A stretch of 64,000 bases of DNA from contig NZ_VKDF01000005.1 of assembly GCF_007096355.1 (NCBI RefSeq), positions 393,778 to 457,777 on the forward strand, read 5' to 3'. The notes beneath the pieces were generated by a model. It made no database searches. It saw only the letters and a list, made by a program, of their open reading frames with translations, and was not told where the DNA came from. Position numbers and translations under genes: made by a program. Positions 36,134 through 45,117 of the stretch are shown here, piece by piece. This stretch comes from Paracoccus sp. M683. Lineage in GTDB: Bacteria; Pseudomonadota; Alphaproteobacteria; Rhodobacterales; Rhodobacteraceae. Numbering within the stretch: the first letter of the stretch is position 1; each line of letters starts with the position of its first letter.

Positions 36134-36471
36134 TGGCTGAGCCGGTCCTGAATGTGCCGTTGCTGCTGGAGGCGCCGCAGCGGCAGGGCGATGGGTTGGG
36201 TGGCAACCGCGTCGATTGGCAGCCCTTGGGCAAACTGTGGGCCGAGATGCGGGCAGGGTCGGGGCGAGAGCGTCGGGGCCAGGCAGGGGCGCAGAGTGTG
36301 GTTGCCTGGCGGATCACGATCCGTGCGGCAGCCCATGGTGATCCGCGCCGACCTCGACCCGAGCAGCGGTTGAGGCTGGGTGCGCGGGTCTTTCGGATCG
36401 ACGCGGTGGCCGAGCGCGATCCCGATGGCCGCTATCTGGTCTGCTTTGCGCGAGAGGAGAACCTGTCATGA
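36133..36471 (+). CDS. GTA g7, head closure/stopper protein
   Basis: A 112-aa beta-barrel-like protein of the phage head closure family (SPP1 gp16-like): VPLLLEAPQRQGDGLGG, WQPLGKLWAEMRAG, WRITIRAA and LRLGARVFRIDAVAERDPDGRYLVCFARE all fit. It seals the portal-adaptor channel after packaging. It is coupled to g6 by a one-base overlap and to g8 by a four-base overlap. Confidence 0.87.
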   Translation: MAEPVLNVPLLLEAPQRQGDGLGGNRVDWQPLGKLWAEMRAGSGRERRGQAGAQSVVAWRITIRAAAHGDPRRPRPEQRLRLGARVFRIDAVAERDPDGRYLVCFAREENLS

Positions 36472-36887
36472 GTTATGCGGCAAGCGTCGCCTTGCAGGCG
36501 GCCGTCTATCAGCATCTGCGGGCCGACGCGGTGCTGGCTGATCTGGTTGGTGACGCGATCTTTGATGCGATGCCTGCCTCGGTTCCAAGCGGGATCTATG
36601 TCTCGTTGGGGCCCGAGGATGCGCAGGATGCGGGCGATATGACGGCTGCCGGATCGCGTCACGATTTCGTCGTGTCGATTCTGTCGGGCAGCGATGAAAG
36701 CGATGGCTTCGGTGCGGTGAAGCAGGTCGCAGCCGCCGTCAGCGATGCGCTGGAGGCAGGCGAGTTGCTGCTCGACCGTGGGTATATGGCGGGGCTTTGG
36801 TTCCTGCGCGCACGGGCGCGGCGGGTGGAAAACGGTGCGGCGCGGCGGGTCGATCTGACCTTTCGCGCCCGGATTGATCTGGGCTGA
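36468..36887 (+). CDS. GTA g8, tail terminator (DUF3168)
   Basis: A 139-aa DUF3168 protein: the N-terminal LQAAVYQHLRADAVLADLVG, YVSLGPEDAQDAGDMTAAGSRHDFVVSILSG and the C-terminal RRVDLTFRARIDL are diagnostic. In the R. capsulatus GTA structure this position is the tail terminator that joins tail tube to head. It overlaps the g7 stop by four bases and precedes g9 by 11 bases. Confidence 0.9.
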   Translation: MSYAASVALQAAVYQHLRADAVLADLVGDAIFDAMPASVPSGIYVSLGPEDAQDAGDMTAAGSRHDFVVSILSGSDESDGFGAVKQVAAAVSDALEAGELLLDRGYMAGLWFLRARARRVENGAARRVDLTFRARIDLG

Positions 36888-36898
36888 GGAGAGAAAAA

Positions 36899-37312
36899 AT
36901 GGCAGTGCAGAACGGGCGTGATCTGCTGATCAAGATGGACATGATAGGTGATGGGACCTTTGTGACGATTGGGGGGCTGCGGGCCTCTCGTCTGGCGTTC
37001 AACGCCGAGACGGTCGACGTCACCAGTCTGGAAAGCCAGGGCGGCTGGCGCGAGCTTCTGGGCGGCGCGGGGGTGCGCAGCGCCTCGATCTCGGGTTCGG
37101 GCGTGTTTCGCGATGCCGATACGGATGGCCGCGCGCGACAGGTGTTCTTTGACGCAGAAGTGCCGCGTTTTCAGGTCGTGATCCCCGATTTCGGCGTCGT
37201 CGAGGGGCCGTTCCAGATTACCGGCCTGGAATATGCGGGCAGCTATAACGGCGAGGCGACCTATGAGATGTCGATGGCCTCGGCCGGTGCGCTGAGCTTC
37301 GAGCCGCTGTGA
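36899..37312 (+). CDS. GTA g9, major tail tube protein
   Basis: A 137-aa tail tube protein starting MAVQNGRDLLIKMD and containing the TVDVTSLESQGGWRELLGGAGVRSASISGSGVF block shared by GTA and phage major tail proteins of the TP901-1-like group. It stacks as rings to form the tube. A GAGAGAAAAA leader precedes the ATG. The stop overlaps the g10 start (TGATG). Confidence 0.93.
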   Translation: MAVQNGRDLLIKMDMIGDGTFVTIGGLRASRLAFNAETVDVTSLESQGGWRELLGGAGVRSASISGSGVFRDADTDGRARQVFFDAEVPRFQVVIPDFGVVEGPFQITGLEYAGSYNGEATYEMSMASAGALSFEPL

Positions 37313-37626
37313 TGGTGAACCCGATGCGCGGCGAGGTTGCGATCACACTGGATGGTCAGCCACATGTGGCGCGGCTGACCCTTGGTGCGCTGGCGGAACT
37401 TGAGGCGGATCTGGGCAGCGAAAGCCTGCTGGCGGTCGTCGAGCGGTTTGAGGGCGGTGGCTTCACCTCGCGCGATGTGCTTGCGGTTCTTGTCGCCGGG
37501 TTGCGGGGTGCGGGGTGGCAAGGAACCGCCGCAGATCTGATGTCAGTCGAGTTCGGGGGTGGGCCGATGGGGGCGGCGCGGGCGGCGGCAGAGCTGCTGG
37601 CCCGCGCCTTCCGGCTGGAACCATGA
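37312..37626 (+). CDS. GTA g10 family protein (tail assembly chaperone)
   Basis: A 104-aa protein of the GTA-gp10 family (gene transfer agent family protein): GEVAITLDGQPHVARLTLGALAELEADLGSESLLAVVERFE and FTSRDVLAVLVAGLRGAGW are the conserved parts. It probably acts as the first half of the tail assembly chaperone pair that loads on the tape measure. The ATG at 37312 overlaps the g9 stop; a GTG at 37309 is an alternative. It overlaps g10.1 by four bases. Confidence 0.88.
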   Translation: MVNPMRGEVAITLDGQPHVARLTLGALAELEADLGSESLLAVVERFEGGGFTSRDVLAVLVAGLRGAGWQGTAADLMSVEFGGGPMGAARAAAELLARAFRLEP

Positions 37627-37835
37627 AAGCGCCATCTGACGCAGGCGATGACCGGCCGCGCGGGCTGGATTGGTCGGGGTTGATGCGGGCTGGGATCCGT
37701 GGGCTTGGCCTTCGCCCGGCCGAGTTCTGGGCGCTGACCCCGGCCGAGCTGGCATTGATGCTGGGCGTCGAGTCCGGCCCGCCCGCTATGACGCGCGATC
37801 GCCTTGCCGAGATGGCGGCGCGCTATCCCGACTGA
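37623..37835 (+). CDS. GTA g10.1, small tail assembly chaperone
   Basis: A 70-aa protein matching the short phage tail assembly chaperone found after g10 in GTA clusters: LDWSGLMRAGIRGLGLRPAEFWALTPAELALMLG (the family core) and MTRDRLAEMAARYPD at the end. It overlaps g10 by four bases and precedes the tape measure gene, as chaperones do in tailed phages. No slippery frameshift sequence is needed because it has its own start. Confidence 0.88.
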   Translation: MKAPSDAGDDRPRGLDWSGLMRAGIRGLGLRPAEFWALTPAELALMLGVESGPPAMTRDRLAEMAARYPD

Positions 37836-37884
37836 CCGCCAGGTCGCCGGGAGCAACATCTATTCAGGAAGCGAGGACCGTTTG

Positions 37885-38541
37885 ATGGCGGACAATAACG
37901 GATTCGCGGCCGGGCTTGACCGGCTGGACGAAGATTTCGATCAGGCCGGCGCGATGACGGCCGCATTCGAGGCAGAGTTGTCGCGGCTGCGGCAGTCGAT
38001 GATGTTCACCAGTCGCGAGGTCGGCACGCTGTCGGGCGGGCTGGAACGGGGGCTGCGCCGCGCTTTTGACGGTCTGGTTTTCGACGGGATGAAACTCTCC
38101 GACGCCCTGCGCGGGCTGGCGCGGTCGATTTCGGACACCATTTTCTCGATCGCGATGAAGCCGGTCGAGCAGGCGTTGGCCGGCAGTCTGGCGCAAGGTC
38201 TCGGCGGCATGGTCTCGGGTGCGATGCCATTTGCGAATGGCGGTGCATTCGTCCAAGGGCGGGTGATGCCTTTTGCCAAGGGCGGTGTCGTCAGCCAGCC
38301 CACGCATTTTCCGATGCGCGGTGCGACCGGTTTGATGGGCGAGGCCGGCCCCGAGGCGATCATGCCTCTGCGCCGTGGTGCGGATGGCCGGCTTGGTGTT
38401 GCGGCTGCTGGCGGTGGAGCCCGTGCGGTCAATGTCACGATGAATATCACCACGCCAGATGTGGGCGGGTTCCGGCGCAGTCAGTCGCAGATCGCGGCGC
38501 AACTGGGTCGCGCGATGGCGCGCGGCGAACGCAACGGCTGA
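37885..38541 (+). CDS. GTA g11, short tape measure protein
   Basis: A 218-aa tape measure protein. The N-terminal half is helical (FAAGLDRLDEDFDQAGAMTAAFEAELSRL), then a hydrophobic stretch, then the glycine-rich FANGGAFVQGRVMPFAKGGVVSQPTHFP and GLMGEAGPEAIMPLRRGADGRLGV motifs typical of tape measure C-termini. The short length agrees with the short tail of GTA particles. The ATG at 37885 was chosen because upstream codons are in the g10.1 gap. Confidence 0.93.
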   Translation: MADNNGFAAGLDRLDEDFDQAGAMTAAFEAELSRLRQSMMFTSREVGTLSGGLERGLRRAFDGLVFDGMKLSDALRGLARSISDTIFSIAMKPVEQALAGSLAQGLGGMVSGAMPFANGGAFVQGRVMPFAKGGVVSQPTHFPMRGATGLMGEAGPEAIMPLRRGADGRLGVAAAGGGARAVNVTMNITTPDVGGFRRSQSQIAAQLGRAMARGERNG

Positions 38542-38557
38542 ATCAGAGGGCGGGCAG

Positions 38558-39190
38558 ATGGCATTTCATGATGTAAGGTTTCCGACGAACCTGTCCTTTG
38601 GGTCGGTCGGCGGCCCCGAGCGGCGATCCGAGATCGTCACGCTTGCCAACGGATACGAAGAACGCAACTCGCCCTGGGCGCATTCGCGTCGCCGCTATGA
38701 TGCGGGGATGGGGTTGCGTTCCCTGGATGATGTACAGGCATTGTTGGCTTTTTTTGAGGCACGAGCCGGGCAGTTACATGGTTTCCGGTGGAAGGATTGG
38801 TCCGATTGCAAAAGCGGCGGCGCCGTGGCCGAGCCCGCATTTGACGATCAGACGATCGGGCATGGCGATGGGGTGCAGACGCGCTTTCAGTTGATCAAGG
38901 CTTATGTTTCGGGCGCGACGCGATACGAGCGGCCAATCACCAAGCCGGTTCGCGATACGGTGCGCGCAGGCGTTGGTGGTGTCGAGATGTTCCCCGGATT
39001 GGGCTATACGGTCGACCGCCACAAGGGGCTGATCACATTCGATACCGCCCCGGCCAGCGGTGCCGAGATTACCGCAGGATACGAGTTCGATGTTCCGGTG
39101 CGGTTCGATACCGACCGGATCGCGGTGTCGATGGCGTCTTTCCATGCCGGTGACATGCCTCAGGTGCCAGTGGTGGAGATCAGGGTATGA
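38558..39190 (+). CDS. GTA g12, distal tail protein (DUF2460)
   Basis: A 210-aa DUF2460/TIGR02217-type protein: FHDVRFPTNLSFGSVGGPERRSEIVTLANGYEERNSPWAHSRRRYDAG at the N-terminus, LLAFFEARAGQLHGFRWKDW in the middle, GYTVDRHKGLITFDTAPASGAEITAGYEFDVPVRFDTD near the C-terminus. All are diagnostic. In the GTA particle this ring caps the tail tube and holds the baseplate. It overlaps g13 by four bases. Confidence 0.95.
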   Translation: MAFHDVRFPTNLSFGSVGGPERRSEIVTLANGYEERNSPWAHSRRRYDAGMGLRSLDDVQALLAFFEARAGQLHGFRWKDWSDCKSGGAVAEPAFDDQTIGHGDGVQTRFQLIKAYVSGATRYERPITKPVRDTVRAGVGGVEMFPGLGYTVDRHKGLITFDTAPASGAEITAGYEFDVPVRFDTDRIAVSMASFHAGDMPQVPVVEIRV

Positions 39191-40086
39191 GCACGACGAC
39201 ATTGGCACGCGCTTGGTCCATCAGCCGCAAGGATGGGCTGGTTCTGGGCTTTACCGACCATGATCGCAGCATGATGTTCGAAAAGATCCGCTTTCGCCCA
39301 GATAGCGGCCTGACTGCTAGGGCGATCGTGCAGGCCTCGGGGCTGTCGGTCGACAATACCGAGGCCGAAGGGGCGTTGACCGATGATGCCATCACCGAGA
39401 CGGATCTGATGGCAGGATTGTGGGACGGGGCCGAGTTGCGGATGTGGGAGGTTGACTGGACTGACACAATGGCGCGCAAATTGCTGTTCCGCGGCAGTCT
39501 GGGTGAGGTCTCACGCTCTGGCGGTGCATTCAGGGCTGAATTGCGAGGGCTGTCCGAAACGCTGAATCAGGCACGCGGGCGCCGCTATCATCCGCGCTGC
39601 TCGGCGGTTCTTGGTGATGGGCAATGTCGCGTCGACTTGGCTCACCCTTCGGTGCGTGGCGAGGCTGCGATCGAAGTCGTTCAGGACGAGACACGTCTGA
39701 TCATCGCACCGATTGGCGCATTTTCAGATAACTGGTTCGAGCGCGGCACGGTCGAGGTTCTGTCGGGACCGGCCACCGGTATGCGCGGACAGGTGAAGAA
39801 CGACCACCGGCTGCCGGGTGGTGGCCGGATGCTGGATCTGTGGGCGTCGTTGGGTCGAGCCCCTGAACCGGGTGATATGTTGCGGGTAACCGCCGGTTGC
39901 GACAAGCATGCGGCGACCTGTCGTGCAAAATTCGCAAATTTCCTGAATTTCAGGGGCTTTCCGCATCTGCCAAGCGAGGACTGGCTTTTGTCGCCAGACA
40001 AGGCGCCGCGTCATCCTGACATCAAGTTTACCGTTGATCCGTCCGATATTCGCGACATGTTCAACATTGGAGGGCGCGATGACTGA
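39187..40086 (+). CDS. GTA g13, tail hub protein (DUF2163) with four-cysteine cluster
   Basis: A 299-aa DUF2163 protein: LVLGFTDHDRSM near residue 20, then TDDAITETDLMAGLWDGAELRMWEVDW, and a C-terminal phage-BR0599-like domain. Cys138, Cys147, Cys238 and Cys245 (HPRCSAVLGDGQC and AGCDKHAATC) are positioned to bind an iron-sulphur cluster, as reported for the hub of the R. capsulatus GTA. It overlaps g12 and g14 by four and eight bases. Confidence 0.93.
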   Translation: MSTTTLARAWSISRKDGLVLGFTDHDRSMMFEKIRFRPDSGLTARAIVQASGLSVDNTEAEGALTDDAITETDLMAGLWDGAELRMWEVDWTDTMARKLLFRGSLGEVSRSGGAFRAELRGLSETLNQARGRRYHPRCSAVLGDGQCRVDLAHPSVRGEAAIEVVQDETRLIIAPIGAFSDNWFERGTVEVLSGPATGMRGQVKNDHRLPGGGRMLDLWASLGRAPEPGDMLRVTAGCDKHAATCRAKFANFLNFRGFPHLPSEDWLLSPDKAPRHPDIKFTVDPSDIRDMFNIGGRDD

Positions 40087-40543
40087 ACGGATCGCTGCCC
40101 TCGCGCGGGGCTGGCTTGGGACGCCCTATGTCCATCAGGCCAGTGTTCAGGGCGCCGGAACGGATTGCCTGGGACTGATCCGAGGCGTGTGGCGGGCGCT
40201 TTATGGGGCTGAACCGGAACCAGTTCCGCCCTATTCGCCAGATTGGGGTGAAGCCGGGCGGGACGAGGTGCTGATGGCCGGTGCTATACGCCACCTTTGC
40301 GTTGTTCCCGACCATCAGCCAGACGCGCCAGGTCAGGTCCTGCTGTTTCGCATGCGTGATGGCGCGATCGCCAAGCATCTGGGCATTCTGACAGCGACCG
40401 ATCCGCAGCCCAGTTTTGTGCATGCCTATGATCGCCATGGAGTGATTGAGAGCCCGCTGTGCGGACCCTGGCGTACCCGGGTCGTGCGACGCTTTCGTTT
40501 TCCCTGCGACGATTTTAACGGAGATCCCTCATGGCAACATTAG
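40079..40543 (+). CDS. GTA g14, NlpC/P60 cell-wall peptidase
   Basis: A 154-aa papain-like NlpC/P60 domain that would cut recipient peptidoglycan during DNA delivery. The catalytic Cys30 is in GTDCLGL, with His100 (AKHLGIL) as the base and His115 downstream; LARGWLGTPYVHQASVQG is the usual start. All catalytic residues are present. The ATG at 40079 overlaps the g13 stop, and the 3' end overlaps g15 by 13 bases. Confidence 0.94.
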   Translation: MTERIAALARGWLGTPYVHQASVQGAGTDCLGLIRGVWRALYGAEPEPVPPYSPDWGEAGRDEVLMAGAIRHLCVVPDHQPDAPGQVLLFRMRDGAIAKHLGILTATDPQPSFVHAYDRHGVIESPLCGPWRTRVVRRFRFPCDDFNGDPSWQH

Positions 40544-43500
40544 TTCTGTCCGCCGTTGGAGCATCGGTCGGCGCGGGCTTTGGTGGTGCATTTCTTGGCC
40601 TGTCGGGTGCTGTCATCGGCCGGGCCATCGGCGCGACGATCGGCCGTGCAATAGATCAGCGTCTGCTGGGCGGCGGGTCCAAAGCGGTCGAGACGGGTCG
40701 GATCGACCGGTTGCGTTTGCAGACCGCAGGTGAGGGAATGCCTATCCCACGTCTCTGGGGCCAGATGCGGCTGCCTGGGCATGTCATCTGGGCCTCGCCG
40801 CTGGAGGAGATTCGTCAAAGCCAGGGTGCTGGCAAGGGCGCCCCCAAGCCACAGGTTACCGAGATCAGCTATCAACTTTCGGTCGCGCTTGCCCTGTCCG
40901 AAGGGCGCGTGTTGGGCGTCGGCCGTATCTGGGCCGATGGCGAAGAGATCGCGGCCGAAGACCTGAACATGCGCGTTTATCGTGGCAGTGAAACGCAGCT
41001 GCCGGATCCCGCCATTGCGGCCCATGAGGGCGAGGATGCGCCGGCCTACCGTGGTATCGCCTATGTGGTGCTGGAAAACCTGAGCCTGGCACGTTGGGGC
41101 AATCGGATGCCTCAACTGAGTTTCGAGGTGACTTGCGCGGCACAGGACGGATCCGGTTTGGCGGGCGATGTGCAGGCCGTGGCGATGATTCCGGGCACAG
41201 GGGAGTATTCGTTGGCCACCTCGCAGGTGATGCGCGAATACGGAATGTTCCAGCAGCGCGTCAGCAACGTCAATACACCTGCCGGCGGCACCGATTTCGC
41301 CGTCAGCCTGCGCAGCCTACGGCGCGAATTGCCGAATGTCGGTTCGGTGTCGCTTGTTGTGTCGTGGTTCGGTGACGACCTGCGGATCGGTCACTGCAGT
41401 GTTCAGCCCAAGGTCGAGCATGCCGGCGAAGGCGGCTATGACATGGAATGGCGCGCCGGCGGTATCGGGCGGGCGGCCGCAGCCGAGATCACCCGTGTCG
41501 ACGAGAGGCCGATCTATGGTGGAACCCCGTGCGATCAGTCGGTCATCGAGGCCTTGCAGGCGATCGCGGCGACCGGGCGCAAGGCTGTGTTCTATCCCTT
41601 TATCCTGATGGAGTTGGTTGCCGGGAACGGGCGGCCCGATCCCTATGGCAATCCCGAGCAGCCCGTCATGCCCTGGCGTGGCAGGATCACGACGTCGAAA
41701 GCCCCAGGGCGCGTGGGCACGACCGATGGAACTGCCGCCGCAAGGGCCGAGGTCGACGCATTTTTCGGCGCAGCCAGGGCAAGTGATTTCAGTGTGGTCA
41801 ATGGCAGTATCCATTATGCTGGACCTGCCGAATGGTCCTATCGCCGCTTTATTCTGCATTATGCGCATCTGTGTGCCTTGGCGGGAGGGGTCGATGCCTT
41901 TCTGATCGGGTCCGAAATGGTCGCCATGACGCAGATTCGTGGCGCGGGCCGCAGCTATCCGGCGGTCGAGCAGCTTCGCCGCCTGGCGGCCGATGTGCGC
42001 GCGATCCTTGGGCCCGAGGTCAAGTTGAGCTATGCCGCAGACTGGTCCGAGTATTTCGGCCATCATCCCGGCGATGGTGAAGCGATGTTCCATCTTGACC
42101 CGCTTTGGGCCGATCCGAATATCGACTTCATCGGTATCGACAATTACATGCCGATGTCCGATTGGCGCGATGGCAGCGACCACCTGGATGCATATTGGAA
42201 GCGGATCGACAATCACGCCTATTTGCTGTCGAACGTATCAGGTGGCGAAGGATATGATTGGTACTATGCCAATGACGATGATCGCGATCAGCAAAGGCGG
42301 ACGCCCATCCGTGACGGTGCCTATGGCGAAGACTGGGTCTGGCGCTACAAGGATCTGAAAGGCTGGTGGCAGAATCCGCATTTCAACCGGCCCGGAGGTG
42401 TGCGCTCGGAAGAGGCGACTGAATGGGTGCCCGGATCAAAGCCGTTCTGGTTCACCGAGATCGGCTGCGCGGCGCTGGACAAGGGGACGAACCAGCCGAA
42501 CAAGTTCCTCGATGCGATGAGTTCGGAGAGCCGGCTGCCGCATTACTCGAATGCGCGCCGCGATGACGGGATTCAGACAGCCTATATCCGGGCGATGGCG
42601 GCCTATTGGTCCGATCCTGCCAGCAATCCGGCGATGGCGGATGGTCGCCGGATGGTCGATGTATCCCGTGCCCATGTCTGGTGTTGGGACGCACGGCCCT
42701 ATCCGGCTTTCCCTCAGCGGCTGGATCTATGGAGCGATGGCCTCGCCTGGGAAAGGGGGCATTGGCTGAACGGTAGGGCCGGAACCGTGCCATTGGCCAG
42801 CGTCGTGGGTGATATCTGTCGGAGGGCCGGAATCCTGGCATTCGACACCAGCGGCTTGTCAGGAACGGTGCGCGGCTATGTGTTGGCCGGCGATGAAACC
42901 GGTCGGGCCGCCTTGCAGCCGCTGATGCTGGCGCATGGGTTCGACGCGGTTGAAAGAGACGGCGCCCTGCGTTTTGTCATGCGCAATGGCTTGCCTGTTG
43001 CGGATTTGGGTCCCGAGCATCTGGCCTTGGCGGATGACATCGCGGGTTTCGAGGCCAGCCGGGCTGCCGAGCCCGAATTGGCAGGGCGCATCCGCTTGAC
43101 ACATGTCGAGGCCGGCTCGGACTTTGCGCCCTGCACGGCCGAGACGATGTTGCCTGGTGACGATCCGATGGCAGTTTCGGACAGCGAGTTTCCGATGGCA
43201 TTCACCCGCTCCGAAGGGCGGGCCATTGCCGAGAGATGGTTGGCTGAATCGCGAATAGCGCGCGATTCAGCCCGTTTCGCGCTGCCTCCTTCGCTGTCGC
43301 ATCTTGGTGCGGGCGACGTGGTGCGGATGCAGGGCAGCAATGGACACAAGCATCTGTGGAGGATCGACCGCGTCGAGCGGGCGGGTGCGCTGACGGTCGA
43401 TGCCGTCCGTGTCGAGCCGGGCGTTTACGTGCCGGCGCTTGCAACCGAGATCAGCGGCTCGGTCAAGGCCTATCGGCCGCATCTGCCAGTGTGGCCGGTG

Positions 43501-44412
43501 TTTCTGGACCTGCCGCTGATGCGTGGCGACGAAGTGCCGCATGCGCCCTATGTGGCGGCAAGCGGGAAGCCTTGGCCGGGGCGGGTCGCGACATTCCTTT
43601 CGCCCGACGAGACTGGCGGTTTCGAGCTGGATGTGATGATGCGCAGGCCCGCCATTATGGGACTGACGGAAAGCCCGCTAAGGGCGGCACGTCCGGGCAT
43701 GATGGATCGCGGCGCGCCCTTGCGGCTGCGGCTGAATCAGGGCGAGCTGCGCTCGATCGGGCAGCCGGCATTGCTGAATGGCGGCAACCTGCTGGCCATT
43801 GGTGACGGCAGTTCGAACCGGTGGGAACTGCTGCAATTCGTTCACGCGGTGCCGGTCGAGCCGGGGCTTTGGGACATTAGCCATCGCTTGCGTGGGCAGG
43901 CGGGAACGGATGCGGTCATCCCGGCGGTCTGGCCGATTGGCAGCGCGGCGGTGCTTGTGGATCGTGCGGTCGTGCAGCTTGATCTGCCGCCATCGGTGCG
44001 CGGGCAGGAACGGTTCTGGCGGATCGGACCGGCGGAAAGGCCGGTCGATGATCGCAGCTACAGGTCCGGGGCCATCACGATCCGCAGCGTCGGGCTGCGT
44101 CCCTATTCGCCCTGCCATTTGCGTTGTGAAGGGCGTCAGGTCAGTTGGACGCGGCGCACGCGAATTGATGGCGATGGGTGGGATGGCCCGGATGTGCCAT
44201 TGGGCGAGAACCGGGAACAATACCTGCTGCGGCTGCGGCAGGCGGGTTCGGTCATCCACGAAATGCGGCTGGATCGGCCGGAATATCAGGTGCCACAGTC
44301 CGTCTGGCTGCAAGCCTTGGCGGATGGCGCATTCCACATCGAGGTGGCTCAGCTGTCGGATCAGTTCGGCGCGGGGCCGTTTACCAGGAGGGAAATCAAT
44401 GGCGGTCAATGA
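40531..44412 (+). CDS. GTA g15, megatron tail fibre / host-specificity protein
   Basis: The largest gene of the cluster, 1293 aa. The N-terminus has a glycine-rich hydrophobic stretch (residues about 5-40), then a baseplate-hub part, a GTA TIM-barrel-like glycoside-hydrolase domain at roughly residues 415-720 (GVDAFLIGSEMVAMTQIRG, PNIDFIGIDNYMPMSDWRDG, KPFWFTEIGCAALDKG), and a phage-tail (Phage-tail_3-like) C-terminal half. In RcGTA this protein forms the central fibre that contacts and penetrates the recipient. No frameshift interrupts it. It overlaps g14 and the DUF2793 gene. Confidence 0.95.
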   Translation: MATLVLSAVGASVGAGFGGAFLGLSGAVIGRAIGATIGRAIDQRLLGGGSKAVETGRIDRLRLQTAGEGMPIPRLWGQMRLPGHVIWASPLEEIRQSQGAGKGAPKPQVTEISYQLSVALALSEGRVLGVGRIWADGEEIAAEDLNMRVYRGSETQLPDPAIAAHEGEDAPAYRGIAYVVLENLSLARWGNRMPQLSFEVTCAAQDGSGLAGDVQAVAMIPGTGEYSLATSQVMREYGMFQQRVSNVNTPAGGTDFAVSLRSLRRELPNVGSVSLVVSWFGDDLRIGHCSVQPKVEHAGEGGYDMEWRAGGIGRAAAAEITRVDERPIYGGTPCDQSVIEALQAIAATGRKAVFYPFILMELVAGNGRPDPYGNPEQPVMPWRGRITTSKAPGRVGTTDGTAAARAEVDAFFGAARASDFSVVNGSIHYAGPAEWSYRRFILHYAHLCALAGGVDAFLIGSEMVAMTQIRGAGRSYPAVEQLRRLAADVRAILGPEVKLSYAADWSEYFGHHPGDGEAMFHLDPLWADPNIDFIGIDNYMPMSDWRDGSDHLDAYWKRIDNHAYLLSNVSGGEGYDWYYANDDDRDQQRRTPIRDGAYGEDWVWRYKDLKGWWQNPHFNRPGGVRSEEATEWVPGSKPFWFTEIGCAALDKGTNQPNKFLDAMSSESRLPHYSNARRDDGIQTAYIRAMAAYWSDPASNPAMADGRRMVDVSRAHVWCWDARPYPAFPQRLDLWSDGLAWERGHWLNGRAGTVPLASVVGDICRRAGILAFDTSGLSGTVRGYVLAGDETGRAALQPLMLAHGFDAVERDGALRFVMRNGLPVADLGPEHLALADDIAGFEASRAAEPELAGRIRLTHVEAGSDFAPCTAETMLPGDDPMAVSDSEFPMAFTRSEGRAIAERWLAESRIARDSARFALPPSLSHLGAGDVVRMQGSNGHKHLWRIDRVERAGALTVDAVRVEPGVYVPALATEISGSVKAYRPHLPVWPVFLDLPLMRGDEVPHAPYVAASGKPWPGRVATFLSPDETGGFELDVMMRRPAIMGLTESPLRAARPGMMDRGAPLRLRLNQGELRSIGQPALLNGGNLLAIGDGSSNRWELLQFVHAVPVEPGLWDISHRLRGQAGTDAVIPAVWPIGSAAVLVDRAVVQLDLPPSVRGQERFWRIGPAERPVDDRSYRSGAITIRSVGLRPYSPCHLRCEGRQVSWTRRTRIDGDGWDGPDVPLGENREQYLLRLRQAGSVIHEMRLDRPEYQVPQSVWLQALADGAFHIEVAQLSDQFGAGPFTRREINGGQ

Positions 44413-45112
44413 TACGAACAGGCTGGGCATGCCGCTGCTGCAACCGGCACAGGCGCAGAAACATGTCACGGTAAATGAGGCATTGATGCGTCTGGACGGG
44501 CTGGTGGGGCTGGTGCTGCAAAGCACAAGCAACACCGAGCCGCCCGAGACCGTGATTGACGGACAGTGCTGGAGTGTCGCTGCGGGCGCGAGTGGCGTCT
44601 GGCAGGGGCGGGCAGGGCAGATCGCCATCGGCACGAACGGAGGCTGGGTCTTTCAAGCGCCGAGGGTCGGCATGCGGGCATATGTCGTGGACCAAGGGGT
44701 CGCGTCGATCTATGACGGCAGCCGATGGGCGCCCGGCGCGCTGACGCTTGGTTGGACGGGCGCCGGTCTGCTGGCCGGAATCGCCGAAATGGAAGTCACC
44801 GTTTCGGCAGGTGCCAGCTTTACAACGGATGTGCAGATCCCCGGTGGAGCAATGGTTATCGGCGCAACCGCCCGCGTCAGCCAGGCGCTGACCGGCAGTC
44901 TTGCCACCTGGCAACTGGGCACGCCCGGCGCCGAAAATCGGTTCGGTCAAGGCCTTGGGACGGGTGAGGGCAGCTGGGCACGCGGTATGCTGGGGCAGCC
45001 GGTTACCTATTGGCAGCCCGAAAACCTGGTGATGACCGCAGAAGGTGGCGATTTCGCAACCGGGCGCGTCAAGATTGCGGCTCACTGGCTATCTTTGCGG
45101 CTGCCATCATGA
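44399..45112 (+). CDS. DUF2793 protein at the end of the GTA cluster
   Basis: A 237-aa DUF2793 protein: DTNRLGMPLLQPAQAQKHVTVNEALMRLDGL at the N-terminus and the central PPETVIDGQCWSVAAGASGVWQGRAGQIAI are the family core. The C-terminal beta-rich half may be a capsid- or tail-decoration or receptor-binding domain, as seen in phage tail fibres. It overlaps the g15 stop by 14 bases, so it is part of the GTA transcript. RcGTA of R. capsulatus ends with g15, so this is an extra structural candidate. Confidence 0.85.
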   Translation: MAVNDTNRLGMPLLQPAQAQKHVTVNEALMRLDGLVGLVLQSTSNTEPPETVIDGQCWSVAAGASGVWQGRAGQIAIGTNGGWVFQAPRVGMRAYVVDQGVASIYDGSRWAPGALTLGWTGAGLLAGIAEMEVTVSAGASFTTDVQIPGGAMVIGATARVSQALTGSLATWQLGTPGAENRFGQGLGTGEGSWARGMLGQPVTYWQPENLVMTAEGGDFATGRVKIAAHWLSLRLPS

Positions 45113-45117
45113 TCTTT

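Noticed and set aside
30247-45112. Interpretation as an ordinary prophage
   Set aside because: No integrase, attachment repeats, repressor, replication, holin or endolysin genes, and the gene order and the cysE neighbour are those of Rhodobacterales GTA clusters.
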